From Dillenia suffruticosa (Eukaryota > Streptophyta > Magnoliopsida > Dilleniales > Dilleniaceae), in assembly GCA_033439265.1 (NCBI GenBank), contig JAVTVX010000010.1:26091056-26155055 (forward strand): 64,000 nt of DNA. Direction: 5' to 3'. Position 1 is the stretch's first letter, and each line of letters starts with the position of its first letter. Shown piece by piece: positions 34,996 through 46,327 of this stretch. A model generated the notes under the pieces. The model saw nothing but the letters and a program-made list of their open reading frames with translations, was not told the origin of the DNA and searched no databases. The translations under genes and the position numbers were made by a program.

Positions 34996-36499
34996 GCTTC
35001 CTTGGATCGGTTCTTAGGTCATTTTAACCCCTTTTTTCTTCTTCTTTTCTTGGACTTTTGATGCACCTTTGCTATTCAAATCTTTGGCGAATTAGGGCCA
35101 TATATTCGGGAGGCATCCATGCTTCTTGGAATGCTTCACCATCATCTTCAACACTTTCTATATTTTCTTTTCAGGTGCCAAGATGATATTTATGTTTTCA
35201 TTATGTTCACAAATTTTATGTGTTTTCATGAAATGTTCTTTATCAGGGATTCAGAAAAGTTGATCCAGATTGCTGGGAATTTGCCAATGAGGGGTTTCTA
35301 AGAGGTCAAAAACACCTCTTGAAGACTATTCACAGGAGAAAACCCGCCAATGTGCATCCCCAGCCACAACAACCTCAAGTTCAGAGCACGACAATTGGTG
35401 CATGTGTTGAGGTTGGAAAATTCAGGCTTGAGGAAGAGGTTGAAAGACACAAAAGAGACAAAAACGTGCTGATACAGGAACTTGTTAGGTTGAGGCAGCA
35501 GCAGCAAGCAACAGATCACCAATTGCAAACTGTGGGGCAGCGCATCCAGTTGATGGAAGAGCGGTAACAACAGATGATGCCATTTCTTGCGAAGGCCATG
35601 CAGAGTCCTGGCTTCTTAGCCCAACTAGTGCAGCACAGAATGATAGTAACAGGCACATTACTGGAGTCACTAAGAAAAGGAGACTTCCCAAGCAGGAAGA
35701 AGAGAATTCAACGGGAGAACACCGCTACTTCGATGGGGAGATTGTCAAGTATCAACCTTTAATGAATGAGGCAGCAAAGGCAATGCTTCGGCAGATACTG
35801 AAGATCAATGCATCTTCTAGACCAGATAAGTCGAGGACCAACCCTGATACATTTCTCATCGATGATGTTGCCTCCCCTGATGCATCGGGCCGTGGGAGCT
35901 CCTTAAATGGGATCTCTGTGGTCACACTTTCAGAAGTCCCCCCGATATCCGGGCAGTCAACCTTGCATGTGGAGTCCGCTTTTCCTGTTAGTGATCAAAC
36001 AGCTGCTGCTTTGGAGGTTCAATCTTCAGATGCACTAAATGAATCTATTGATGCTGTGCGATTCCCTGACTTTGTTCCCCAATCAAATAAAGTGTTGCCC
36101 AAGTTTTCGCAAATTCAAGGCATTGCACCTGATAAAACACCAGAACTTCCTGAGGTCAGTTTTCTGGATCCTAAAGCAGGAGGTCATGGATATTTTGATT
36201 CAATGGCTACAGATGTGGATGTACCCATAGACACTGATGCATTCTCTCTGGATCCAGACCTGGATGTTTCATGGGATGAGGATCCTAAGCTACCGGGTAT
36301 TAATAATACTTTCTGGGAACGGTTCCTCACTGCGAGCCCTCTCACTGGGGACACGGATGAGATTGACTCATGCACACTGGCAGGTGTCAATATACAAGAA
36401 CTGGATCTGCAGACAGACCAGGAAAATGGATGGAACAAAGCCCAACATATGGATCGGCTAACGGAGCAAATGGAGCTTCTCTCATCAGAGAGGACTTAA

Positions 36500-37596
36500 A
36501 AATCATTTAATAATTGTATAATTTTTGTTCAGTGAAAAGTTACCTTCTGAAGGTACTATTTCTCAAGCATGTGAGTCTTTTGAATGTAATTTCCTCACTT
36601 CCTTCATATGGTAAATCAGATAATTTTGTTACTGCCTTACCCCTCTTCCATTTTTTATCTTTGTCCTCATCCTATGCAAATGGTGCTGAGGAATTTTGGA
36701 AAATGAATGCTTCTAGCAATCTGTCAACTATAGCTATGAGGTGCTTGAATTTGTAGAAAACACTGATTTACTTTGGGTCATTATGTACATGATATGTTTT
36801 TCTTTGTAATAGGTAATTCATGCAAATAAAAACAAAATAAATTTGTATTTCTGTTTTTGTGCCTCTTTTTCCCCTTATTTAGAAGAATAACGTGTTCTTG
36901 ATTTTTGGAAACCCTGGGTTTGTCATGGTTGTTGAAATGGTACTGCATGGGCACAACATTTTCGGCTTTCCATTATAAGCGGAGGCAAGGTTTGGATTGC
37001 CCACAGCTTCTGTTCGTGTAAAGTTATTTATAGCTGTGGAGAGATCAAAAGATATGGCTAAATGTTTCAAGATCTCTTTTACTGGACAAAAGCAGAATCC
37101 TCAACATTCAGCAGTTTGTTTCCTGAAACTCGTCATCGAATGCATCAGTTGAGCTACTACTAGTTGGTCTGAATGGGCCGAGGTGACATTCATTGTGAAC
37201 TTACTTTTTGTGGACTTATTTTTTGAGACCCCACTTAGGGATGAACGATATGAAATTGAGTACAATGGCGTAAAAAAATTCACATTACCAACCCTACTTG
37301 TGGGATAAAGGTTTAGTGGTGGCAGCAATGGTGGTTGGAAACAATTTTTTAAGGCCAGCCAATCCTGCAACTTAGGAAAATAATATAAATCCCTTGAGGG
37401 CATCCAATGGTCCCTACACATACTATTAACTTCCAAGTTGCTTGTTTCAAAACTTCCAACCTCTTTTTATATCAGACAAAATACTGTCTAATTTGAGTCA
37501 AATATATAGATTGAGAAGAAAAGAATTGCTTTAGGTCTCTTAACAGTTATGTAACAAGGGAAGCAATGCAAATGTCCTGATATAATAAGCACACAT
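36500..37596. other. HSF 3' flank
   Basis: Probable HSF 3' UTR followed by a spacer toward the convergent syntaxin gene. No other gene is seen. Confidence 0.4.
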
Positions 37597-37610
37597 AGTT
37601 CAAAAGGTAG

Positions 37611-37640
37611 ACCTTTCTCGGCCTTTTGGCTAAAATCAAG
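37611..37640 (+). pseudogene. U2 snRNA 5' fragment flanked by direct repeats
   Basis: The text ACCTTTCTCGGCCTTTTGGC followed by TAAAATCAAG matches nucleotides 3-32 of plant U2 snRNA with one mismatch (the normal molecule has AAGATC). The direct repeat AGTTCAAAAGGTAG lies at 37597-37610 and 37639-37652, bracketing the fragment like a 14-bp target duplication. The branch-site-pairing region is absent, so it cannot be functional. Confidence 0.85.
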
Positions 37641-37674
37641 TTCAAAAGGTAGTTTAGAAGGCTTTCATTGGCGC

Positions 37675-37748
37675 AGGATTAGTTGAAAACCAAGTAAGAG
37701 ACTTCGTTTCGAGGATCAGTTGAAAACCAAGCACGAGAATTCGTTTTT
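37675..37748. repeat. 37-bp imperfect tandem duplication
   Basis: Two copies of AGGAT-x-AGTTGAAAACCAAG followed by AGAxTTCGTTT lie 37 bp apart, just beyond the U2 fragment. Confidence 0.8.
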
Positions 37749-38233
37749 GTGAGACTTTAAGAGCACAAAACATAGCTACGAACTAATAATGCTTCACCAA
37801 CTCATTGGGGTACCCAGTATCCACCAAGCGCGCTATTAGCCAAGAAGATAGTGAAGTTACAAGCAGCAAAATGACCTCACTAATTTGCTAGAGTACCCCT
37901 TATTGTATGATGCAAATAGAATAAAGCTTCCCACTTTTTCAACGAGTTAAACCAAATTGGTTGCAGCAGTGTGTACAACATCAAATTACTAACATTAACA
38001 AATGATTAAGCAAGGCAAAAAGAATTTTGAATTTATTAATATGCTGAATAAGGCACTAATTACATAGTCTCCTTTCACATGATGTTTTAACTCAATCCCA
38101 AGAAACTGTACATGAAATGAGTAATTTGTCATTTTGTATAAATCAGATTTCAATCCCCATATGGGGACCATGTCCAGCCAGGCAACAAGAGTGCCAACAT
38201 AGAGATTATTACTTGAAAGCAATCTCATCATGT

Positions 38234-41200
38234 TCACACCACGACAATGAAGATCACAATGAGTATGATGATCCCGAAAATCAGCAGAAGCAAACAGGTC
38301 TACACAAGAGAATGGATGTCAAAATGTACCCTACAAGGGTCACAGAAACAATATGATCTGAAATAATTCAAACAAAACAACAGCACAGGAGAGCCAAGTA
38401 GAATGTCATGGCAGTAGTGGCATAAAATTAGAAGCCTTTAACTACCTCGTTCAGTTGGACAAGTTTTTTCCGATTTCAGACCAACAAACTAAACCGTGCT
38501 AACCTCTTCTAGACTAAATGTTTTGTATCTGCAGTAATATTTGACCATGTTTTACGGTTCACATCTTAAAACATTTTGGATACCTAATCACTAAATTCTT
38601 TTATTATAGCTTGTAAAGTTCCTCCTTAGCCCATTATACCTTTTCTAATCTCTTTAACCATTATCTTTCCTGGTACAATAACACAAGGCCTCAAACTCTA
38701 ATCTTCTCATATAATGATAAATCCTGCCAAACTATTTTTATCACCAAAGGAACGTTCCCTCCTTAAGCCCATTATACCTTTTCTAATCTCTTTAAACCTC
38801 ATCTTTCCCGGTACAATAACACAAGGCCTCAAACTCTAATCTTCTGATATAATTGAACCCAAGCTTCATAGAGTAAAAAATGTCCAAGCAACCTCAGAGA
38901 GAATAAGGGCATGGAAGTGGGAAAAGTAACAATATCTCAATATCCAATTAAATCTTTAATCCTTGTTTATTACCAAGGCTTCTAAAAACAAATGGATACA
39001 TTAAATTTGTTAAGGGAAAGAAATTGTAGCATAATATAATGTTTGCTCCAATGTAGAATGATAACCAATGTGGTGCTGCTCTAGAAATTGCCTGAAAGTT
39101 GGAACCATGATAAAACTAAAAAACATACGACTTGTTAATGTATATGTCACTCATAATTATTGTGATCTAAAGATTTAGCAAGCAATCCAAGACATGCAGT
39201 GTTCAAAATAGGCCTCCAACAAGAAGTTACATAAAAGTATCACTTAAGCACATACACAAGAACATGGATCAGCAAATATAAACTATATAATAAATCTTCA
39301 GTAATGTTGCTCTTACTTAGTCACTCACCAGAGATGAATTTGACTTTTGGGTCTTTGATGCTTTCAAAAGTTGGGACTTAGCTTCCACAGTTGCTGCATG
39401 AGATCTCTCTATATTTGAACTAATGTCATCTGAAAAATATATTGTGGGGATTAATAAAAAAAATACAGAAAAGATTTAATATAACTATTGTCAAACACCA
39501 CAATACATAAGAGAATCAAAGAACACCAGAATAAATAAGGGAGACAAAAATAGGCCATTGCTTACCAATCATAACTCCTTGGTCATGGACCAGCACAGCA
39601 AGATCTTTGAACATTTCATTTACCTCACCAATCTGCTGCTGAATTTCCTGGATCCCTTGCTCTCTTTCCTCAATGATGGCTTCGTTATAAACAATCTCAT
39701 TTTCCAATGCCACCACCTCTTGTCTACAGTTGAAAGACGTGTTTCCGCAGTTAAAATTTAATTGCATCATCACGAAGCACTTGTTCCCTAAATGTTGCTT
39801 AGAGTTTAATAATTTCATATACAAGAAGGGAAGAAGCACACAGAAAATACACAATTTAGAATTATGTAATGCAAGACCAGAAAACCCTGGATGATGATGC
39901 AGACATAGATGACGACACTTCTCAGCTCGAATAGGATGACCTTTATCTTTGGAATTCCTAGTCGAATATCAGGAGAATCAACACCTTGGAAAGTCCCACA
40001 TAACATAGACAGAGCCAGAGGAATGGGGTTCTCATCAATCAGCATTTTTCCCTTCTGAAAGTTGCTCTCTTTATACTCACTGAGCTGGTTCCAATTCTCA
40101 GGCCTAGGTTAGCCTCATAAACTCTATTTCAACGTAAGCAGGCAACTTTCACCATCAGTGTTAACTTTCTTGATTGAATCTCCTTAAAAGATCCTTTAAA
40201 ATAAAAAAGGCCAAACCAGGATCAGGGCTCTTATATTGTGGCACCTGCAAAACTACTCACATTTCATAAATTTAACCCTTGAATTTCATTTTTATTTTTT
40301 ATTTTTTATTTTTTTTCAAAGTAGTTGATGCACTGATGTTTAGGTTAATCACATGTCCCACTTCATGAACCTAAATTGCACTAAGGACATCAGGTAGGTT
40401 ACTGATCAAACTAACTTGATATCAGATGTAATGACCATTACAAGAGACCAATTAATATCACCATAAGAAGACAGCAACATCAAGCAGATAAACAATACTG
40501 GTGTAAAGATTTTCTTCACTTGCCACATTTCTCAGGACATCATGAAATGAGGCAAACTGCCTCCAATAAAAGAAAGTTGCACTCAAGAAGCATTCTCTTG
40601 ATAGAAAACTTTTAAAGCTTTGAATATCTAGAATCTATCTTGGGATCTCTTTGGTAGTCAAATCACCCTTATGCAACAGGAGAAGTCCTTAACTCAAGCC
40701 ACCAATTCAAGTAAGACGCATACTCCAAAGGTCATGGAATCAACAAGAATAAATTATTCTTTCTTCCTCTTTCAGCTCACTTCCTCCACAACCAGTCACT
40801 TCTATATGAGGGCAACACCTTCTAGAGTGCACCTATGCCATTTGTCTACTTATACTCTATGACAATAAAAGGGTTAGTCAGCCTATCTACAGGTTGCAAG
40901 TGCGCACATATACTGATGGCATCAAGCCCATTTCAGGACTAGTAAACCCTAAAAGGTGCCTTAGTCACCGAATAGTTGGACAACACTGAAACTACCTTAG
41001 CCTCTCTTCCAAAAGCATGTTTGGTAGTCAGTCTCCTTCTAGTGGTCGCTATATTTACATTCAGTTAACTATGAAGCCCTTGAGCTTTTCCACTTCCTCC
41101 CTTCTCTTACCACAGGGGAGATTTTCCACTTCCTCCCTTCTCTTACCACAGGGGAGGCCTGACATAGCCCTGTAACAAAATTCTTAAAATTTGCTTTGTC

Positions 41201-43371
41201 TTTTGCAAGTATTTTTTTTGGGCCCGTCCTTATCATCATTTGTAATGTGATTTTGGCAGTCTTGTCAATATGATAGTAAAACTCCAAAAATTTGTCTCAC
41301 TTATAGTATATGTTTAGCAACATTCTCTGTTAAAATATTAAGTTTCTCTTCTATGCGTAAGAATAAATCCCAGAGAAATCTTATAAAGCCATTTAAAATG
41401 GAAAATATAGTGTAAACTAATGCAAAAGTTGCCTCACCTCCTGGATTCCAGAAGAACTTGACGATCAGGACTCCTGGCTCTACTTTCTTGTAGCTCACTA
41501 CCTGTATCACTGTAGATATTTGATAAAAAGGGATTAACAGGATGGAATCTGAAAATGAAAGAAGAGAGTTGAATGATAGTTTATTAAATACAACATAACA
41601 AAAACAGCTTTTCGCATTTTGAAAGTTAAAAGTCGGCATCCAAAATGTAAGATCAAGGCAATTAAGAGTTTTACTCAGCAAAATTAAGTCCTAGAAAATA
41701 CATGGTATATCGGTTCACCAAGTGGAAAACGAATTGGCTGTTGTACAGCATGGTGTAGTGTAGATATGACCAAAGATAATTACAATGGATTCTATTTATA
41801 ACGTGATTCTAGAGTCATAGTCTCATAAGCATAACTAACATGTGAGAATCCACTTCTCACTAATAAGGCAACAGTTTTAGTGAAATTCAGTAAACATTTT
41901 AAGGTTTTCAACTATATCAGAAATTTCTTAACGTCTCTTTACTATTTTGAAATCTATAGTAGATACCGATATTTTCATCACACAAACCAGCACTACATAT
42001 AGATCGGTGTCCATCTGCCAAATTAAACATGTAAAAAAGTTACCTAGGAGGAAAAATATCCTTGGGAATAAAAGGGGCATATGCAGCTTCTCTCTCAGCT
42101 GCAAGTCGCTGAGCCTTCTGAAATTCCTTAAGAATGAATTGAAAATCTTTTGCAAGCTTAGCATCGGCAATCCTTTTACTGGGCTGCAATTCGATTACAC
42201 AGACACTATTAAAATTACAGATTTGTAACCTTGGTGCACATAGCTAAGCACTATAGTTACAGCACCATAGTGCTCAAAAGAAAAAAGGTCAAAGAGCATA
42301 AGCAAAGAAAGCATTCTTGCGTACAAAGGGAATACACTTACACTAACTTCACCATGCTGATCTATTTCACTTGCTTCCCTAAGTTTGGCTGATGTATCCT
42401 TCACAAGTTGCCCAATGTATAGCCTTGTCTTATGCCTGCACCATCCAAAAATAAAAATAAGTGCCACCCGCAGTTCCTAGAATGGGAAGAGCAAATTATT
42501 TCTTTAGGCAGGAAGTGGGGATATTCTCAACCTTTTTACAGTTAATTGTCACACAGCATGATTGAATTCATAGCCACTAACTCTATCGTCCACTTGAACT
42601 TCCACAACTTTTTCTCATTTCCAAATTCCCATAAAACATAAGCCCATCAAGTGACTCTTATATATTTAAGGATGAACCTAGCAAGGTTGGCCCAGTGGTG
42701 CTAGTTGCGATTGGTGCAATTCCGAAAAGTAGCACTTATATTTCTTCATCAAATATATATATTTAAGGGTAAAAAGAATTGGATCTCACTAATCTGTATT
42801 GTTATACAAATTGATCCTCTTAAGGAAGACCACTGCCAATTCAAACCATGTCTCATGAACACGCAGTAGTCTCTCGACATTGTCTTTCGCATTATGATAA
42901 TCTGGAAATTAAAATTCCCATAATAACAATTGTTTTAAATCTCAAATCAAAATTATGAAGTGATTACTTTCTCGATAACCTCAAAAATCAAGAATATAAA
43001 GTTTACTCCAATAAATGAAGGCACAAAGCTAGATTTTACCAAATAAAAAAATGAGGGTTTTGAAACTATCCTAGTCAACGAATACGCTGGAGACCGTAGA
43101 CATCCAAATTTGATCGACAACAGAACAACGAATTCCAATAAAATACAAAACCTAGATTTTTTTGCACAATTAGAAAAATATAATAATGATGGAATTACAG
43201 CTTTTCACGAAGTTCAAGAGTGTCCTTTGGGGTTCCAAGAGTGTTGACAAGACGTTGAAAGGAAGACACCGCCGTGTTGATTCGAAAAACGCCTGAAGCC
43301 ACCACTTGCGACGGCTCTTCCTTCGTCCTTGCCACCATGGGCCTTCCCGATTCCAAATCTTCAAAACTCAT
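38234..43371 (-). CDS. SYP22: SYP2-type Qa-SNARE syntaxin (SYP22-like), seven exons, 280 aa
   Basis: Exons in transcript order: 43371-43199, 42435-42342, 42183-42044, 41548-41438, 39723-39566, 39429-39329 and 38299-38234, all in phase, 843 nt to a TGA. The product starts [11 protein letters not shown]. The Habc part has [20 protein letters not shown] and [14 protein letters not shown]. The SNARE motif (about residues 190-250) contains [20 protein letters not shown] and [11 protein letters not shown], with Gln221 as the ionic-layer glutamine. A tail anchor of about 20 hydrophobic residues ([20 protein letters not shown]) ends the protein. SYP2 syntaxins act in fusion at the prevacuolar compartment and vacuole. 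Length is close to the Arabidopsis protein (268 aa). The start is the ATG after a CT-rich leader; upstream open codons are leader sequence. Confidence 0.95.
38618..38867. repeat. Tandem duplication of about 110 bp, period 137, in a syntaxin intron
   Basis: Both copies contain CCCATTATACCTTTTCTAAT and GGTACAATAACACAAGGCCT. They lie in the intron before the last syntaxin exon. Confidence 0.9.
41086..41157. repeat. Nearly perfect 36-bp tandem duplication in a syntaxin intron
   Basis: Copies 41086-41121 and 41122-41157 each read TTTTCCACTTCCTCCCTTCT then CTTACCACAGGGGAG, differing only at the final base. Confidence 0.95.
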
Positions 43372-43440
43372 TCTCTCTCTCTCTCTCTCTCTCAAGACTT
43401 CGTCGGACTTTCTTTCTCTCTCTCTCTCTCTTCTCTCTCA
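43372..43440 (-). promoter_or_regulatory. GA-rich 5' leader of the syntaxin gene
   Basis: Two GA dinucleotide runs on the coding strand lie directly before the ATG. GA/CT leaders are common at plant gene starts; here the repeat is part of the probable 5' UTR. Confidence 0.5.
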
Positions 43441-44744
43441 CCTAAACACACAAACAGAATAACTTCAAAAGTCGCGTAAATTATTAGGTGAGCAACACAA
43501 TCGGATTTCTCGCAGAAAATATAGCCACCCGTCTCGGTGCCATCGAAAACTTTGGCCCAATAAAATCTCGCCACGAAGCGACACATTCTCTAATTCCACG
43601 TGGTAAGATGTTATTCGTGAATAATTTTGGATTAAGCGGGGTTTATTCCACCGTAGTAGAATTTTTTTTATTTTTATTTTTTGTTGGGGAAGTGGAACTT
43701 GGAAGGCGTAAGGGTTGGGGCGCCTAGCGTAAACGCTTGGGGTGGTTTGGATGACTTGGTTGGAAGTTATTGGGAAAGAGAAAATTCTGATTCCGTGCGA
43801 GCGTCTACGGAGAAGGTTTTGTGAGGACGATCGTTTTGGCGCGTCCGTTATCAGAAAATGACAGCATTGCTTTGGACAATGATGAAAACGAAGGAGAGGT
43901 CAACAGAGTGGAATCGGTAAATTCATCTGCGTACGGTCACAGTCATGTTTGGCTGCGACATAATCGGAGCCTAGAAGGTTCTCATCCAAGAAGTTTCTAA
44001 TTATTTTCCATTTTTTCGTCACATTTCATAAATTTGTAAGCGAATGGACTAAATTTTCCTTATTTCTTTTTAAGATGAAAATCTAAATTTATTATACCAT
44101 TTTTATAGTTAACAAATACTTATGTTATTTTGTTTTAGTCATAGGATGGAATAAATAATAAGATTAAATAAAAATACATTTCTTTTTTATTTCCCTAAAA
44201 AAGGGTGAAGGAAATATTATAGCGGCTGATATTTTTTAACAAAGCTATAAAAACCCACCATTATAAAATATTTATGTTTCAATATCATTATTATTTTTTT
44301 TATTATACAGATATTTGAATTTTGAATATTCATATTAGAAAAGAAAATTGTGACCATTAGAATGTCCTTTGAAAACTCAATGTCATCAGTATTTATTTTT
44401 CATTTTCAAAAGACATTAGGGGTCAAATTAAAAATCTTTGTTAATGCACTTTGTAGAAATACATATTTCAATTTGTAATTAAAAAGTAAGATTTTGAAAT
44501 ATAGTGCTCATTTAGCAAGTTTTTTTTTTTTCGATTTATTTTCTCCTTATAAGAAAATTCTTGTCAAAGAAAATTTCTTTCCCATAAAAGTACCTTTTAT
44601 TTTAGTGAAGAAAAATATAAAAAATAATTTTAAAGGAGAAATTCCCGAGAGAAGTTTTTTTTTTAATACTCCAGTTTTTTTTGAAACTATATTTCTTTTA
44701 TTTCGCTTATATCTTCACTTGAATAATGTGAAATATCAAATATA

Positions 44745-44995
44745 TTTACGTTATAAGTGTTATGACTTATATGAGTTTAAATATATTTTTATAAATTTCA
44801 AATATATTCATAAATTCTAAATATACTCATAAATATTTTTTTATTCTATTTATATGACTTCAGTATCTATAAATATATGATTTGGGTGGATTTAAATATT
44901 TTTTTTATAAATTTCAAATATACTCATAAATATTTTTTTATTTCATTTATATGATTTAGGTGTTCATAAATATATGACTTATATTATTTTTGAAT
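44745..44995. repeat. AT-rich tandem repeat, period about 97 bp
   Basis: ATATACTCATAAATATTTTT recurs at 44821 and 44918 with similar flanks (TTTATATGAxTT, ATAAATATATGA). A weaker third copy lies to the left. Confidence 0.75.
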
Positions 44996-45690
44996 TTTTT
45001 GTTCTTTATGTTATATAAAAATAATTTTATATTTATAAATGTTTGATTTTAATTGTTTAAGAAAATAATTATTTTATTTTTATTTTAATTATTAGTACTT
45101 ATATTTGTTACTTTTAAAATGTAGATATATGAATTTTAATTAATCGACGGTGAGAAAAATTAAATCATATTTTATATATATACTTTTTATAATAATTTCA
45201 TTAAAAATAGAGTTTATAAAAAAATATTTTACCCAACAATTTATTTATATAAGGAATATAAAAATAGTTTTTAAAAATAATATTGCCAAACAATTTTTAT
45301 TTTTTTAAAAAGGAATTAATTTTTATTTCTCTTTAAAATGAGAAGATAAGGATAAAAAACTGTGTCAAACATATTCATAGCTTCTCAATTACTTTTACAT
45401 ATTATAAAATGAATATTAGTTTCTAATTTTAACAATTTCAGTAGGAATATAGGATAATTATTAAATTTTCTTCCTATTTTTTGATTTAATCTCAGACTTT
45501 TTTAATTCTTTTTATCAAGTTCTACTTGTTCATGTTTTATTATAATTATGATTCTATAACAAAATTACCAATAAATTATATATTTTACCGTTAAATATGC
45601 AACTTGACATAATACGTAGTATTATTTAAAATGAGTGATATCGGTTGAATTATAATTTATAGAATTAAGAGATATATATATTTTTTTGAT

Positions 45691-45890
45691 ATAATGTCTT
45701 GGACATCGCCCGATATTCGGGATTTCGTCGTGACTAATCCGAACCGATGTCTATGATAACTCTTTTTGGAGGGTCAATCTCCCAATAGGGAACTCTCCAT
45801 ACACATAAGGATTCGATATTCCCAACGGAAGTCGAATCTTGGTTATACTTAAGGGTAGTCAACTCTACATTCAGTTGAGTCAACCCACTT
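45691..45890 (-). mobile_element. tRNA-derived SINE, copy 1
   Basis: On the minus strand it starts GGGTTGACTCAACTGAATG (A-box-like), has AAGATTCGACTTCC (B-box-like) and ends in a segment with TCACGACGAAATCCCGAATA. The copy at 54341-54515 shares the head and the GACGAAATC tail block, so this is a small SINE family of the Au-like plant type. The 3' end runs into T-rich sequence. Confidence 0.55.
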
Positions 45891-46327
45891 TAGTACTAAG
45901 AGGTGTATTTGGTAATAAAAAAAGTGCACTTGATTAAGAGGAGATAAAAAAAAAAAAAAAAAAAAAAAAGATAACGGCCTTGGGCCCGGAAGAAACAGAT
46001 AAATAGGCAGGCCCCAAAAGAAAGACCCTAATCCAATACGAAGGAGATCCAGTGAAAACGAAAACCGCCCGCGTAGGAACCGAACGTGCGTCACTAAAAG
46101 GACAATCTAACGGTACAAATTCTCCTTTCCATACTCATGATTTTATGTTGAAATCTCTGTACAACCAAAAAACAGAAAGCGAACGTGTCCGTCACGATTA
46201 ACAAACACGTACTTATCCTTCCTTCGTTTTTAAGAACCGTCACTCCACCTCCCTCTGGCCTCTGGTATTTTTCGTTGTGTTTGGGTTCCTTCCTTTCTCT
46301 CTCTCCCTCTCTCTCTACCCATCCGTC

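Larger units (their letters stand above)
18905..36499 (+). pseudogene. HSFA1: Class A1 heat stress transcription factor, two exons, with disrupted second exon
   Basis: Exon 1 is 18905-19147 (81 codons): [20 protein letters not shown] and FVRQLNTY are the HSF DNA-binding domain. Exon 2 starts at 35247 with [20 protein letters not shown], so the intron sits at the position conserved in plant HSFs. Exon 2 continues with the HR-A/B coiled coil ([21 protein letters not shown]), an NLS-like KKRRLPK near 35672, the AHA activator motif FWERFLTASPL and a terminal NES-like LTEQMELL, ending at 36499. Class A1 factors are master activators of heat-shock genes through trimer binding to heat-shock elements. 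Odd features: TAA at 35565 replaces the expected Gln in the HR-A/B region; a one-base loss near 35635 (expected V-Q-Q-Q-N-D) shifts the frame until the next block; the donor TAT|GTGCCT is poor; and the intron is about 16.1 kb. A truncated product of about 187 residues could bind DNA but would lack the activator. Sequencing error could explain the two lesions. Confidence 0.75.
43442..46327. other. Divergent intergenic region between the syntaxin and RRM genes
   Basis: Promoter-proximal sequence of the syntaxin extends to about 43.9 kb, then very AT-rich DNA runs to 45.7 kb. The 108-codon frame at 44494-44820 is Phe/Tyr/Lys-rich in AT-rich sequence and is not accepted as a gene. The right part holds a SINE copy, an A-run at about 45950-45969 and the CT-rich leader of the RRM gene. 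Confidence 0.5.

Noticed and set aside
42670-42730. A-box-like GGTTGGCCCAGTGG suggesting another SINE
   Set aside because: No B box or tail shared with the two SINE copies could be found.
44494-44820. 108-codon plus-strand frame
   Set aside because: Phe/Tyr/Lys/Asn-rich translation of an AT-rich spacer with no family resemblance; expected by chance.
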